Numbered from the stretch's first letter, positions 16,853 through 27,080 are shown. The stretch: DNA of 64,000 nucleotides from Paenochrobactrum pullorum (GCF_041929845.1 NZ_JBHEEH010000001.1:1220300-1284299), one strand, 5' to 3'. A program made the numbers and translations. The notes: a model not told the origin generated them from the letters alone.

Positions 16853-17722
16853 TTATTGTTCCAGTCGGGCAAGCAAAGAAGACGTGTCCCAACGGCCACC
16901 ACCCAGTTTTTGTACTTCTTTATAAAACTGATCGACCAACGCTGTCACAGGCAGCATTGCACCATTGCGGTTGGCTTCATCAAGGCAGATGCTTAAATCC
17001 TTGCGCATCCAGTCCACAGCAAAACCGTGATTATATTCGCCTTGATCCATGGTCTTGTGACGGTTTTCCATCTGCCATGAGCCAGCTGCCCCCTTTGAGA
17101 GCACTTCGATCAGTTTGCTGATATCAAGTCCGGCTTTTTTGCCAAAATGAATACCTTCTGCCAGACCTTGTACAACGCCGGCAATGCAAATCTGGTTGAC
17201 CATTTTGGCCAATTGTCCGGCGCCGACTGGCCCCATCAAGCCGACTGAACGGGCAAAGGCCTCAATCACCGGTTTTGCCGTGTTGAAATCATTTTCATCT
17301 GCACCGACCATAACGGTGAGTGCGCCGTTTTCGGCTCCTGCCTGACCACCAGAAACAGGTGCATCCATGAATTTGAAACCGGCTTTTTGTGCCGCTTCAC
17401 CAAGTTCTCTGGCAATGGCTGCGGAAGCGGTGGTGTTATCAATGAAAAAAGCGCCCTTTTTCATGGATGAAAAAGCACCATTTTCACCTAAAGTAACAGA
17501 GCGCAAATCATCATCATTGCCAACGCAGGCAAAAACAAAATCGGCATCTTTGGCGGCTTCCGCAGGTGTGGCGGCGAAGATTCCGCCAAATTCTTTGGCC
17601 CATTTTTCAGCCTTCCCAGTGGTCCGGTTGTAAACGGTTACTTCATGGCCACCCTTGTTTTTAAGGTGACCGGCCATTGGATACCCCATAACCCCAAGAC
17701 CGAGATAAGCAACTTTTGCCAT
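16853..17722 (-). CDS. NAD(P)-dependent beta-hydroxyacid dehydrogenase (3-hydroxyisobutyrate dehydrogenase family)
   Basis: The 289-residue cytosolic enzyme oxidises or reduces beta-hydroxyacids such as 3-hydroxyisobutyrate or tartronate semialdehyde. The N-terminal Rossmann motif is GLGVMGYPM (8-16), the substrate motif DAPVSGG is at 120-126, and the catalytic lysine is Lys173 in GAGQLAKMVNQ, with Asn177. The C-terminal helical domain is complete. An Asn (YNRT) after the second beta strand, where NAD enzymes usually have Asp, suggests NADP may be used. No valine-degradation or glyoxylate genes are adjacent, so the substrate stays open. Confidence 0.9.
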   Translation of the reverse strand: MAKVAYLGLGVMGYPMAGHLKNKGGHEVTVYNRTTGKAEKWAKEFGGIFAATPAEAAKDADFVFACVGNDDDLRSVTLGENGAFSSMKKGAFFIDNTTASAAIARELGEAAQKAGFKFMDAPVSGGQAGAENGALTVMVGADENDFNTAKPVIEAFARSVGLMGPVGAGQLAKMVNQICIAGVVQGLAEGIHFGKKAGLDISKLIEVLSKGAAGSWQMENRHKTMDQGEYNHGFAVDWMRKDLSICLDEANRNGAMLPVTALVDQFYKEVQKLGGGRWDTSSLLARLEQ

Positions 17723-17849
17723 AGTAGAAATTCCTTTTTGAGCATTTCCGGAAGACGTACGGAGCAGTTTTTCCCGGATAATACGTAAAACAAAAAATAA
17801 GAGCGGTTCAACGATTTCGTTTTATTGGAGCCGCTCTGCTGCTGACCGA

Positions 17850-18467
17850 TTATTCAATAGTGGTCATAACGCGGTCACGATAATGAGGACGTACCACCAA
17901 TTGCTGATACCAGCGCTCAATATGAGGCAATGATGGACGGTCGAGTGGCAAAGCAAACCATAAATAGAGATTGGCCCCCAAAGGAATGTCGCCGATGCCG
18001 AAAGTTTTGCCGGACATCCATTCATTATCAGCCAGATGCGCATTGGCAATCTCAAGCACTTTGGCAAGGTCGGCCACGGATTGTTCCAGTATTTTCGGGT
18101 CGCGTTCATCTTGCGGCAAACGCACTGCATGCTGGATGATATTGCGGAAATGCGGTGCAACGGAATTTGATGTCCAGTCCATCCATTTTTCAGCGGCTGC
18201 ACGTTCGGCAGGGTCTTCTATCCAAAGGCTTTCTTTGCCATATTTTGCCGCCAGATAGCGCACAATGACATTGGATTCCCAAAGGTAAAACATACCGTCT
18301 TCCAAAAGCGGCACCTTGCCGTTGGGATTGCGCTTTAGAAATTCAGGATTGTCCAGGCCACCATATTTGCCACCGGCATGGATATATTCCACATCCTGTC
18401 CGAGTTCAGCGGCTGTCCAAAGCGTCTTTTTGACATTGCCTGAATTATCGCGTCCCCAGATTTTCAT
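17850..18467 (-). CDS. Glutathione S-transferase family protein
   Basis: This 205-residue protein has a thioredoxin-like N-terminal domain (MKIWGRDNSGNVKKTLW, with a likely catalytic Ser at SGN; NGKVPLLEDG contains the cis-proline; WESNVIVRYLA binds the gamma-glutamyl part of glutathione) and an all-helical C-terminal domain (KTFGIGDIPLG). I chose ATG 18467, which has AAGGGA upstream, rather than ATG 18491. The substrate is unknown. It lies 46 bases downstream of the amino-acid permease gene on the same strand and could be co-transcribed with it. Confidence 0.9.
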   Translation of the reverse strand: MKIWGRDNSGNVKKTLWTAAELGQDVEYIHAGGKYGGLDNPEFLKRNPNGKVPLLEDGMFYLWESNVIVRYLAAKYGKESLWIEDPAERAAAEKWMDWTSNSVAPHFRNIIQHAVRLPQDERDPKILEQSVADLAKVLEIANAHLADNEWMSGKTFGIGDIPLGANLYLWFALPLDRPSLPHIERWYQQLVVRPHYRDRVMTTIE

Positions 18468-18513
18468 GTTTTTCCCTTTGCGTTTTGTCATATCAGGTCA
18501 TTAAATACGCATA

Positions 18514-19362
18514 TTAGCGTTTTAGATGTCTGGTAATCCTGCGTTCAATCCATTCCCAAATATGACGCAATATTTCGACGATGGTAAGATATAAAACGGC
18601 TGCCCACAGATATGTCTGGAAGTCAAAAGTGCGTGAATAGGCACGTCTGGTTTCCCCCATTAAATCATAAACTGTGATAATGGCGACAATTGCTGAACCT
18701 TTGATCATCAGGATGATTTCATTGCCATAAGGGCGCAGAGCCACAATGAGGGCCTGCGGCAGAATAATCTTCCAGAATGTAATTCGCTTATTGAGGCCAA
18801 GGGCAGCAGCACCTTCCCACTGTCCGACTGCGACACTTTGAATGGCGCCGCGCAAAATTTCCGCTTGATAGGCAGATGTGTTGAGTGTGAAAGCCAGAAT
18901 GGCACAGTTCCAGGCATCACGGAAAAATACCCACAAGCCGACACTTTCCAGAAAAGGCCGGAAAGTGCCGAAGCCGTAATAGATCAAAAATGTTTGTGCG
19001 AGCAGCGGCGTGCCGCGGAAGAAATAGACATAAGCATAAGAAATGCATTGCAAAATCTTCGAATTGGACATGCGCGCTGCTGCGACCGGCAGTGAAACGA
19101 TAGCGCCGAGAAAAATGGATATGAAAACAAGTTTTAATGTGGTGAGCAGGCCTGACCAATAGCGCGGAGCATAGGTTTGAACCAGATCTATCTGCCAAGA
19201 ATTAAATAGATAAATGGCAAGTCCGATAAACATGATCAGCCAAATGCCCATGAGCACATAACCGCTAATACGCGCCTTTGACCAGCCACGTTTTATTGCA
19301 GGTGGTGCCAGACATTCCTCATCGGTGCGTTTCATAGCGGTGGAAGACATGTGCTTGCTCAT
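18514..19362 (-). CDS. Polar amino-acid ABC transporter permease, HisM-like
   Basis: The 282-residue permease has a long N-terminal extension (about 35 polar residues) before the first helix and then a conserved HisM/ArtM-type domain. The EAA loop is visible as GQWEGAAALGLNKRITFWKIILPQA, and a second family motif is YFFRGTPLLAQTFLIYYG. It overlaps the preceding permease gene by four bases (ATGA), so the two are translationally coupled and probably form a heterodimer. No ATP-binding subunit gene is next to it. The ligand is probably a basic or polar amino acid, by family only. Confidence 0.92.
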   Translation of the reverse strand: MSKHMSSTAMKRTDEECLAPPAIKRGWSKARISGYVLMGIWLIMFIGLAIYLFNSWQIDLVQTYAPRYWSGLLTTLKLVFISIFLGAIVSLPVAAARMSNSKILQCISYAYVYFFRGTPLLAQTFLIYYGFGTFRPFLESVGLWVFFRDAWNCAILAFTLNTSAYQAEILRGAIQSVAVGQWEGAAALGLNKRITFWKIILPQALIVALRPYGNEIILMIKGSAIVAIITVYDLMGETRRAYSRTFDFQTYLWAAVLYLTIVEILRHIWEWIERRITRHLKR

Positions 19363-20078
19363 GCTTTGCCTTCCTTTTTATTATTGCTTGCCCAATCACC
19401 AATCTTGTTGATGAAATAAGAGGAAATAATCGCTAATATGAGATAGAGCAGACAGGCAAGGCCATAAAATAGAAACGGTTCTTTGGTTACGCGCGCCGCT
19501 ATGGATGTTTGGCGAATAATATCCGCAAGTGAAATGACAGAGACAAGCGATGTGTCTTTGAGCAAAACCAGCCAAAGATTGGCAAGGCCGGGCAGGGCGA
19601 TACGGATCAATTGCGGAAATATGATCTTGTGCATGGTCTGCCATTTGGACAAGCCGATGGCGTAACCTGCTTCATATTGACCGGCGGGAATAGCTCTGAA
19701 AGCTGACAGAAACACTTCACTTGAGTAAGACGAGAAAACAAAACCCAAAGCCATCATGCCTGCCATGAAGGAATTGATTTCGATTTGAATATTAAGGCTT
19801 AACGCATCAACCAATTTTTGCACGAGCAAAGACGCGCCAAAATAAACCAGAAACAGTGTGAGAAGTTCAGGCAGTCCACGAAAAATGGTTGTATAAATAT
19901 TGGAAGCAAGACGCAGAGACGGTTCGGGTGATTGTTTGCCCAAGGCCACGATAAAACCGAGTGCGAGGCCAATGGGCAAAGTGGCAACTGCCAGTGAAAC
20001 AGTAATCACGAGACCGGATAAAATATTGCTTGCCCATCCGTCCGGCCCAAAACTAATTAAACTTAAATAATAATCCAT
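19359..20078 (-). CDS. Polar amino-acid ABC transporter permease, HisQ-like
   Basis: The 239-residue protein is the partner permease of the HisM-like subunit. It shows FRGLPELLTLFLVYFGAS and the EAA loop GQYEAGYAIGLSKWQTMHKIIFPQ, with five hydrophobic segments. It overlaps the HisM-like gene by four bases. It is separated from the upstream binding-protein gene by 146 bases that contain a hairpin terminator (20182-20215), so permease levels are probably lower than binding-protein levels. Confidence 0.93.
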   Translation of the reverse strand: MDYYLSLISFGPDGWASNILSGLVITVSLAVATLPIGLALGFIVALGKQSPEPSLRLASNIYTTIFRGLPELLTLFLVYFGASLLVQKLVDALSLNIQIEINSFMAGMMALGFVFSSYSSEVFLSAFRAIPAGQYEAGYAIGLSKWQTMHKIIFPQLIRIALPGLANLWLVLLKDTSLVSVISLADIIRQTSIAARVTKEPFLFYGLACLLYLILAIISSYFINKIGDWASNNKKEGKA

Positions 20079-20181
20079 GCGCTCATGCGCCTTTTCTTTC
20101 TCATATTTCGCGGGGGCTTAAATTTAATAAAGCGAACCCGCGCGCTGGTTCTATGGCCTGCTTATTTGGTATCTTAAGCAA

Positions 20182-20215
20182 AAACGGCCTTTCCTGTATG
20201 AAAGAAAGGCCGTTT
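20182..20215 (-). terminator. Intra-operon attenuator/terminator between binding protein and permeases
   Basis: AAACGGCCTTTC (20182-20193) pairs perfectly with GAAAGGCCGTTT (20204-20215) with a ten-base loop; on the minus strand the stem is followed by TGCTTAAG. It lies ten bases after the end of the binding-protein gene. Confidence 0.75.
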
Positions 20216-20224
20216 ATTCATTGA

Positions 20225-21031
20225 TCAGTCTTCTGCGCCATAGGCATCAAACGAGAAATATTTGTCGTTGATTTCTTTATATTTTCCGTTGGCGCGAATG
20301 GCTTTGATCGCCGCAGAAAGCTTCTCTTGCAAATCAGGGCGGCCTTTTTTGATGGCTGCACCAACGCCAGGGCCATGAATTTCCACAACAGGCGGGAAAG
20401 TGCCTAATAATTTACAGCAAGCGCCATCCGGTGTGTCGAGCCACTCCATCAAGGTAACGCTATCATCATTGACAGCATCCAGACGACCATTCGCCATATC
20501 GAGACGATATTCTTCGGCTGTCGGATAAGCTTTAATGTCGCTATCGGTGAAGGTTTTTTCAGAATAATTGGCGTGCGTGGTTGAAACCTGCACACCAATG
20601 GTTTTACCCGCCAGATCCTCTTTGGTCATACCGGTAATGGTGCTGTCTTTTGGAACTGCAATACCCGGAGGGGTATTATAATATTTTCCGCTGAAATCCA
20701 CCTGTTTTTTACGTTCATCTGTAATCGACATTGATGCGAAATAAGCGTCAAATTTGCCGGCTTGCAGACCCGGAATAGCACCGTCCCATTCTTGTGTGAT
20801 AAATTCACACTCTGCCTTCATCTCTTCACAAAGAGCATGGGCGATATCGACATCAAAGCCGGATAATGTACCATCAGGTTTGATGAAGTTGAATGGCGGA
20901 TAAGCGCCCTCAGACGCAATTTTTAGCTTCAAAGGTTCTTCAGCAGACGCAGTGGTAACACCAGCAGCACTGAGGCTGAGTGCGAAAGCAAAAGCCGAAA
21001 CGGCACAAGTCATACCTTTTGATAGACGCAT
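20225..21031 (-). CDS. Polar amino-acid ABC transporter substrate-binding protein
   Basis: The 268-residue periplasmic protein has a Sec signal ending near TTASAEE, then the family-3 solute-binding fold: SEGAYPPFNFIKPDGTLSGF (N-terminal ligand lobe), EWDGAIPGLQAGKFDA, and TDERKKQVDFSGKYY. This is the HisJ/LAO/octopine-binding group, which usually binds Lys, Arg, ornithine, His or opines. A two-cysteine segment (GACCKLL) matches a typical disulphide region. AGAGGGA precedes the start. Two permease genes follow downstream, beyond a hairpin; no ATPase gene does. Confidence 0.93.
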   Translation of the reverse strand: MRLSKGMTCAVSAFAFALSLSAAGVTTASAEEPLKLKIASEGAYPPFNFIKPDGTLSGFDVDIAHALCEEMKAECEFITQEWDGAIPGLQAGKFDAYFASMSITDERKKQVDFSGKYYNTPPGIAVPKDSTITGMTKEDLAGKTIGVQVSTTHANYSEKTFTDSDIKAYPTAEEYRLDMANGRLDAVNDDSVTLMEWLDTPDGACCKLLGTFPPVVEIHGPGVGAAIKKGRPDLQEKLSAAIKAIRANGKYKEINDKYFSFDAYGAED

Positions 21032-21110
21032 TTTTCCCTCTTTTCGTATGCGGCCTTTGTCTACGATGATGCGTATGAAGGCCGTCGTTTATCATTGTTT
21101 TTAAACACTT

Positions 21111-21143
21111 CTTTTCATGAATGGTTCTCGTTTTCATGAAAAG
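21111..21143. repeat. 11-bp inverted repeat upstream of amino-acid binding-protein gene
   Basis: CTTTTCATGAA (21111-21121) and TTCATGAAAAG (21133-21143) are perfect inverted copies 11 bases apart; each contains the palindrome TTCATGAA. It lies 80-110 bases upstream of the binding-protein start. The remaining sequence of the 21032-21394 gap shows no gene. Confidence 0.55.
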
Positions 21144-21394
21144 ACATGTCTGAAAGCAGATGCTTCTTTATACTCAGATATTCCCATTATTTTCAGGCAA
21201 AAGGCAAGCCGTATTCAGTTTTCTTGCTTTAAATAAAATTTAAAAATAGGATATCGCAATAACTTGAGCAAAATGCCGTAAATTATGGGCTGTATGCTGC
21301 TTTTTTGACGAGTAAAAAGACATAATGATGAGCCTCTAATACCAAAGACTTAGACGCTAATTTTTAATAGCCGAGAAAATAGCGTTGATGGGAA

Positions 21395-21934
21395 TCAGTG
21401 GCTTTTCAAGTCACAAAAAGCTTCAATGAAATCGGCAATGGCTGTGATATCATCGATTGAAAAAAATGAGCGTGTTGCTTTGTTTTCAAATGTGGATGCG
21501 TCGATATCCGAGGCCAAAGCAATAACCGTTTTATTGTCGTGATAGATCGGCATGCGGTTTTGGCTTTCATGCCGGATCACTTCAAGTTTGGGGTGAGAGC
21601 CTTGTTTGTAGCCCTCCACCAATACCAGATCAGTTGGTGATAATCTGGCCAAAATATCATCTAATGAAGGCTCTGGCCCATTATTATTTTCATGAATAAT
21701 CGCAAATCGCTTTGCAGAAACAACAGCCACTTCGCCTGCGCCAGCTTTTCTGTGCCGCCATGAATCTGTGCCTTCTATATCAATGTCAAAATCATGGTGG
21801 GCATGCTTGATGGTCGATACACGCCATCCCCTTCGTGTCAATTCGATCACCAAGCGTTCCGTCATTGTGGTTTTACCAGCATTTTTCCAGCCGGTGATAC
21901 CAAAGACAGGTGTTGCAAAGGATTGTTTAGTCAT
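21395..21934 (-). CDS. mobB: Molybdopterin-guanine dinucleotide biosynthesis adapter MobB
   Basis: MobB is a P-loop GTP-binding protein that assists MobA in forming the guanine dinucleotide form of molybdenum cofactor. The 179-residue product has a P-loop GITGWKNAGKTT near residue 12, then TIKHAHHDFDID and a GTDSWRHRKAG motif characteristic of MobB. LVLVEGYKQGSHPK is the distal family motif. It overlaps the end of mobA by four bases (ATGA), so the two are coupled. Confidence 0.94.
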   Translation of the reverse strand: MTKQSFATPVFGITGWKNAGKTTMTERLVIELTRRGWRVSTIKHAHHDFDIDIEGTDSWRHRKAGAGEVAVVSAKRFAIIHENNNGPEPSLDDILARLSPTDLVLVEGYKQGSHPKLEVIRHESQNRMPIYHDNKTVIALASDIDASTFENKATRSFFSIDDITAIADFIEAFCDLKSH

Positions 21935-22581
21935 AGTTCTAATTGCTTTTGTAATTCTCGCGCTTTGACAAGGTCTGCGGGCTCATTGATATTGAAAAAA
22001 GGGTCTAATAACCCGCCATTTTTTAAGGGTTCAAAAGGAAAATCAAACGTGGTGCTTTGCAAATATGATGCAAAATGCATAATGCTTGGTTTGTGTCCTT
22101 GTTGCAGCCACTGCTGTAATTTAGCAGCATTTTCTGTGCGCCATAAGCCAAAAGTCGGGTGGGTCTTATGATGGGAGGATGCAAAAACCACATCTGCTTG
22201 TTGTGTATTTTGTGCTGCCCACATTTTTTCGATAAGATTTGCAGGAATAAATGGCGTATCTGCAGCAGCTGTTAAAACCAGCGGATGTTTTTTTGCGTAA
22301 TTCATGGCGGTCAGAATTCCGGCTAAAGGCCCTGAATTATAGGCAAACTGATCGGCAATGACCGGCAGGTTGAATTGCGACAGATCGTTTTGATCAGAAT
22401 TGACATTAAGTGCAATATCGTCAGTTTGTGGTTGCAATCGATCGATCAGATGAGCAATCACCGGTTTACCATCCAGTAAATGCATGTATTTATCGCCGCT
22501 TAAACCTTCCGCCTGCATGCGGCTGGAGCGTCCGCCTGCCAGTATGACAACCGGAATTTGATGCGCTTGAATTTTGCTCAT
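21931..22581 (-). CDS. mobA: Molybdenum cofactor guanylyltransferase MobA
   Basis: The 216-residue enzyme transfers GMP from GTP to molybdopterin, giving MGD for DMSO-reductase-type enzymes. The nucleotidyltransferase motif LAGGRSSRM is at about residues 14-22, the uridylyl-like DGKPVIAHLIDRL follows, and AAADTPFIP contains the metal-binding Asp. Length is normal. It overlaps mobB downstream and the EamA gene upstream by four bases each, so the three form a tight block. Confidence 0.94.
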   Translation of the reverse strand: MSKIQAHQIPVVILAGGRSSRMQAEGLSGDKYMHLLDGKPVIAHLIDRLQPQTDDIALNVNSDQNDLSQFNLPVIADQFAYNSGPLAGILTAMNYAKKHPLVLTAAADTPFIPANLIEKMWAAQNTQQADVVFASSHHKTHPTFGLWRTENAAKLQQWLQQGHKPSIMHFASYLQSTTFDFPFEPLKNGGLLDPFFNINEPADLVKARELQKQLEL

Positions 22582-23501
22582 GACGGATCGATCCCCGTTG
22601 GAATGGAGGCGAGGGTGCTGCGTTGTTTTTCGCGTTTATTGAGGACGCTTTCACGATAGATCATATAAACGCCGCTGCTGACAACAATGAGCGCACCGGC
22701 AATTGTCCATAAATCTGGTGGTTCATGAAAAACAATCGTGCTGAGAATGATGGCCCATAACAGACTGGTGTAGCGGAAAGGGGAAACAAATGATATTTCG
22801 CCCTGTCGCATTGCCATAATAATAAAACTATAGCCGATCAGCAGTAAGACAGCAGCCACGATACAAAGAAATACACTGTTGACAGTTAAAGGTGCCCAGC
22901 CGCCCATTGGAACGATGATGGCTGCACCGACCATGGTTGTGGCAACGGTGGTGAGTGTCGAGAGATAAAGCGTTGGAACTGTATCTGGTACGCGGCGTGT
23001 CGCAAGATCACGTACGGCGGCGGCCAATACGCTTAGAAGTAATAAAGCAATACTTGCCACACCGGCAACTTCATTACCGCCGGGGCGAATGATGATCAAA
23101 ACACCAACAAGGCCGACAAGAATGCATGTCCAGCGCCGCCAACCAACGGTTTCCCGCAAGAAAACGGCGGCACCAATAGTGACGAAAAGCGGAACGGCTT
23201 GAAAGATGGATGAGGCAAAAGCCTGCGAAACAAATTTCAATACATAAATATAAGTAATTGCAGCAACCACTTCTGCACCGACACGCAAGATAACCATTGG
23301 ATGATAATCAATTTTGCGCAGATTGCCTTGATACCAAGCCAACGCGGTGATGATAGCGGTGGCAAAGAGCCCGCGCACGAGCATATATTGTCCGCCATTC
23401 ATCTCTTGTGCCAAAAGTTTGGTGATACTGTCACCGATGGTAAACAAACCCATCGCAATCATCATGTAGATACCGGCGCGCAGATTGGCAGAGTTTACCA
23501 C
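22578..23501 (-). CDS. EamA/DMT-superfamily transporter in Moco operon
   Basis: The 307-residue protein has ten predicted helices in two EamA halves (first half GLFTIGDSITKLLAQEMN..., second half LLWAIILSTIVFHEPPD). It belongs to the drug/metabolite exporter superfamily; the ligand cannot be inferred. It is embedded between moaA and mobA, with a four-base overlap with mobA and a 71-base gap from moaA. A link to molybdenum cofactor metabolism is suggested only by position. The C-terminal tail (KREKQRSTLAS) is polar and probably cytoplasmic. Confidence 0.88.
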   Translation of the reverse strand: MVNSANLRAGIYMMIAMGLFTIGDSITKLLAQEMNGGQYMLVRGLFATAIITALAWYQGNLRKIDYHPMVILRVGAEVVAAITYIYVLKFVSQAFASSIFQAVPLFVTIGAAVFLRETVGWRRWTCILVGLVGVLIIIRPGGNEVAGVASIALLLLSVLAAAVRDLATRRVPDTVPTLYLSTLTTVATTMVGAAIIVPMGGWAPLTVNSVFLCIVAAVLLLIGYSFIIMAMRQGEISFVSPFRYTSLLWAIILSTIVFHEPPDLWTIAGALIVVSSGVYMIYRESVLNKREKQRSTLASIPTGIDPS

Positions 23502-23572
23502 GGCAAGGCTTTCATTTTTATCGTTGTTATTGGTATCCGGAATTCAAAAACAGTATCAAGAAAAGGCGCGGG

Positions 23573-24607
23573 CTATCCGCCGGTCATGCTCATATGGCGT
23601 GACAGTGCAGGGCGTTGGTCACGGCGATCAATGATAAAATCATGGCCTTTGGGTTTGCGCGAAATGGCTTCATCAATTGCACGGCTGAGAAGTTCATTGC
23701 CCTCCGACATACGCAGTGTTTCGCGCAAATCTGCTGCATCTTCTTGCCCCAAACACATGAAAAGCGTGCCGGTACAAGTTATCCGCACACGGTTGCAGCT
23801 CTCGCAAAAATTATGGGTGAGCGGCGTGATAAAGCCAAGCTTTCCGCCTGTCTCGGCAATTTTGTAATAGCGGGCAGGGCCACCGGTGCGGTAATCAATT
23901 GTCTCTAGTGTAAATTCTTGTTGCAGATTTTGCCTGACTTTGGAAAGCGGCAGATATTGATCGGTGCGGTCAATATCAATTTCGCCCAAAGGCATGGTCT
24001 CGATGAGGGTCATATCCATGCCGCGTGAATGTGCCCAGCGCAGCATGGAGGGAATTTCATGTTCGTTGAAATTTTTGAGCGCTACCGTGTTGAGTTTGAC
24101 ATGCAATCCAGCTTCCAAAGCGGCATCAATTCCGGCCAATACCTGATCCAGATTGCCCCAGCGCGTGATTGCCCGAAACTTCTCACTATCTAAAGTATCG
24201 ATGGAAACATTGATGCGTTTTACGCCGCATTCCTTCAACTCACCGGCAAAGCGCGATAATTGTGAGCCATTGGTGGTAAGTGTCAGCTCTTCCAATGCGC
24301 CGCTCTTCAAGTGGCGCGAAAGCTCACCGATGAGATGCATGATGTTTTTGCGCATCAAAGGTTCGCCGCCGGTAAGCCTTAATTTTTTGACACCCTTGGC
24401 AATGAATGTACTGCAAAGGCGGTCAAGTTCTTCAAGACTAAGCAAATCTTTGCGCGGCAGGAAAGTCATATGTTCGGCCATGCAATATGTGCAGCGGAAG
24501 TCACATCTGTCGGTTACTGAAACGCGCAAATAATTGATAACCCGATCAAACGGATCAATCATTGGAGCGTAAGTCTCCGGTTCAGGTGTTTTTTTCCATA
24601 TTGGCAT
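23573..24607 (-). CDS. moaA: GTP 3',8-cyclase MoaA
   Basis: MoaA is a radical SAM enzyme that converts GTP to 3',8-cyclo-GTP, the first step of molybdenum cofactor synthesis. The SAM cluster cysteines are C35, C39 and C42 (DRCDFRCTYCMAE). The second cluster is formed by CESCNRVRITCTG. The C-terminus ends MSMTGG, the conserved GG tail. The 344-residue length is normal. ATG 24607 is the longest start; ATG 24562 would leave MIDPFDRVINYLRV. Between 24632 and 24742 lies an inverted-repeat-bounded leader. Confidence 0.95.
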   Translation of the reverse strand: MPIWKKTPEPETYAPMIDPFDRVINYLRVSVTDRCDFRCTYCMAEHMTFLPRKDLLSLEELDRLCSTFIAKGVKKLRLTGGEPLMRKNIMHLIGELSRHLKSGALEELTLTTNGSQLSRFAGELKECGVKRINVSIDTLDSEKFRAITRWGNLDQVLAGIDAALEAGLHVKLNTVALKNFNEHEIPSMLRWAHSRGMDMTLIETMPLGEIDIDRTDQYLPLSKVRQNLQQEFTLETIDYRTGGPARYYKIAETGGKLGFITPLTHNFCESCNRVRITCTGTLFMCLGQEDAADLRETLRMSEGNELLSRAIDEAISRKPKGHDFIIDRRDQRPALSRHMSMTGG

Positions 24608-24631
24608 CGAAAAAGCTCGTTATTATTATGC

Positions 24632-24742
24632 ATTGCCCTCATATTAAGAGATAAGGCTTGGAGCATCATCTGTCCAGCAATCAAAATCATTTGAGCACCA
24701 CTTATCATAGCTGTTGGCTCATGCCTTGTGATTGAGGGCAAT
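24632..24742 (-). promoter_or_regulatory. Putative structured leader of moaA
   Basis: Read on the minus strand, ATTGCCCTCA (24742-24733) pairs perfectly with TGAGGGCAAT (24641-24632). Nested inside in the right order are AAGGC with GCCTT, GAGC with GCTC and CAGC with GCTG. The element ends 24 bases before the moaA start. It does not show the features I know of the Moco riboswitch, so it is reported only as a candidate folded leader; a DNA operator or a remnant palindromic element is also possible. Confidence 0.45.
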
Positions 24743-24789
24743 TGCGCGTAAATCTTGCGCGCAAACAAAATATTGATAGGAGCAGTTTT

Positions 24790-25155
24790 GTGAGTGATAT
24801 CTGGCCGGTGGAGTTACGGGTCTCACAAGACCGCCATGTGCTCAATATCAGTTTTGATAATGGCAATTCTTATGCATTGAGAGCTGAAATGCTGCGGGTT
24901 TTATCACCGTCCGCGGAAGTGCAGGGACATTCGCCGGAACAGCGAAAAACCATTGGCGGCAAACGCAATGTGACAATCAGCCGGATTGAGCCTATCGGCA
25001 ATTATGCGGTGCGTATTGTTTTTGATGACAGGCATGACAGCGGCTTGTTCACATGGAAATATCTGCACAAGCTTGGTGCTGAACACGATACACTCTGGCA
25101 AGCTTATCTGGACGAATTGGCTGAAAAAGGTTTGTCGCGGGCTTCACGATTTTAA
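24790..25155 (+). CDS. DUF971 domain protein
   Basis: The 121-residue protein consists almost entirely of the DUF971 fold (gamma-butyrobetaine hydroxylase N-terminal-like), a small beta-rich domain linked in other proteins to Fe-S or Zn handling. Visible features are WPVELRVSQDRHVLNISF, YALRAEMLRVLSPSAEV and DDRHDSGLFTWKYLH. I use GTG 24790, which has AGGAGC six bases upstream; the ORF extends to 24742. It is divergent from moaA and followed by a terminator. The molecular function is not established. Confidence 0.88.
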   Translation: MSDIWPVELRVSQDRHVLNISFDNGNSYALRAEMLRVLSPSAEVQGHSPEQRKTIGGKRNVTISRIEPIGNYAVRIVFDDRHDSGLFTWKYLHKLGAEHDTLWQAYLDELAEKGLSRASRF

Positions 25156-25160
25156 AAATA

Positions 25161-25192
25161 AAAAACCGGAAAGAAATTTCCGGCTTTTTATT
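25161..25192 (+). terminator. Bidirectional terminator
   Basis: AAAAACCGGAAA and TTTCCGGCTTTTT pair around a GAAA loop, with A and T runs on the two sides. It serves both the DUF971 gene and the convergent fumarase gene. Confidence 0.88.
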
Positions 25193-25208
25193 GTCACTTG
25201 GCAAGCAA

Positions 25209-26828
<1,620 letters not shown>

Positions 26829-27080
26829 TTTATACCTCACCAGTCGCGCACTAAGGATTATGTCCCTGCGCTTTATAAATTTGCTCCGCTTTTATCCGGT
26901 GAAGACGAATAATCCACTGCGGCAGATTGTTCCTGATGGAAAATGACTGGCATCAATGTGGGGATTTATTTTTTAAGCCCGATTGCTCGTTAAGCGTTTC
27001 TACACTGGATTAAAGTTAAAATACGCTATCAACGCATATGGTTTATGCAGGTTTAGACGTATGAAGCAGGCAGGTATTTT

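Noticed and set aside
24632..24742. Known Moco riboswitch
   Set aside because: The position upstream of moaA is right, but I cannot find its conserved core; only generic pairing is claimed.
24559..24768. 69-codon minus-strand frame overlapping the moaA start
   Set aside because: It overlaps moaA out of frame, has no family features, and lies in the proposed leader.
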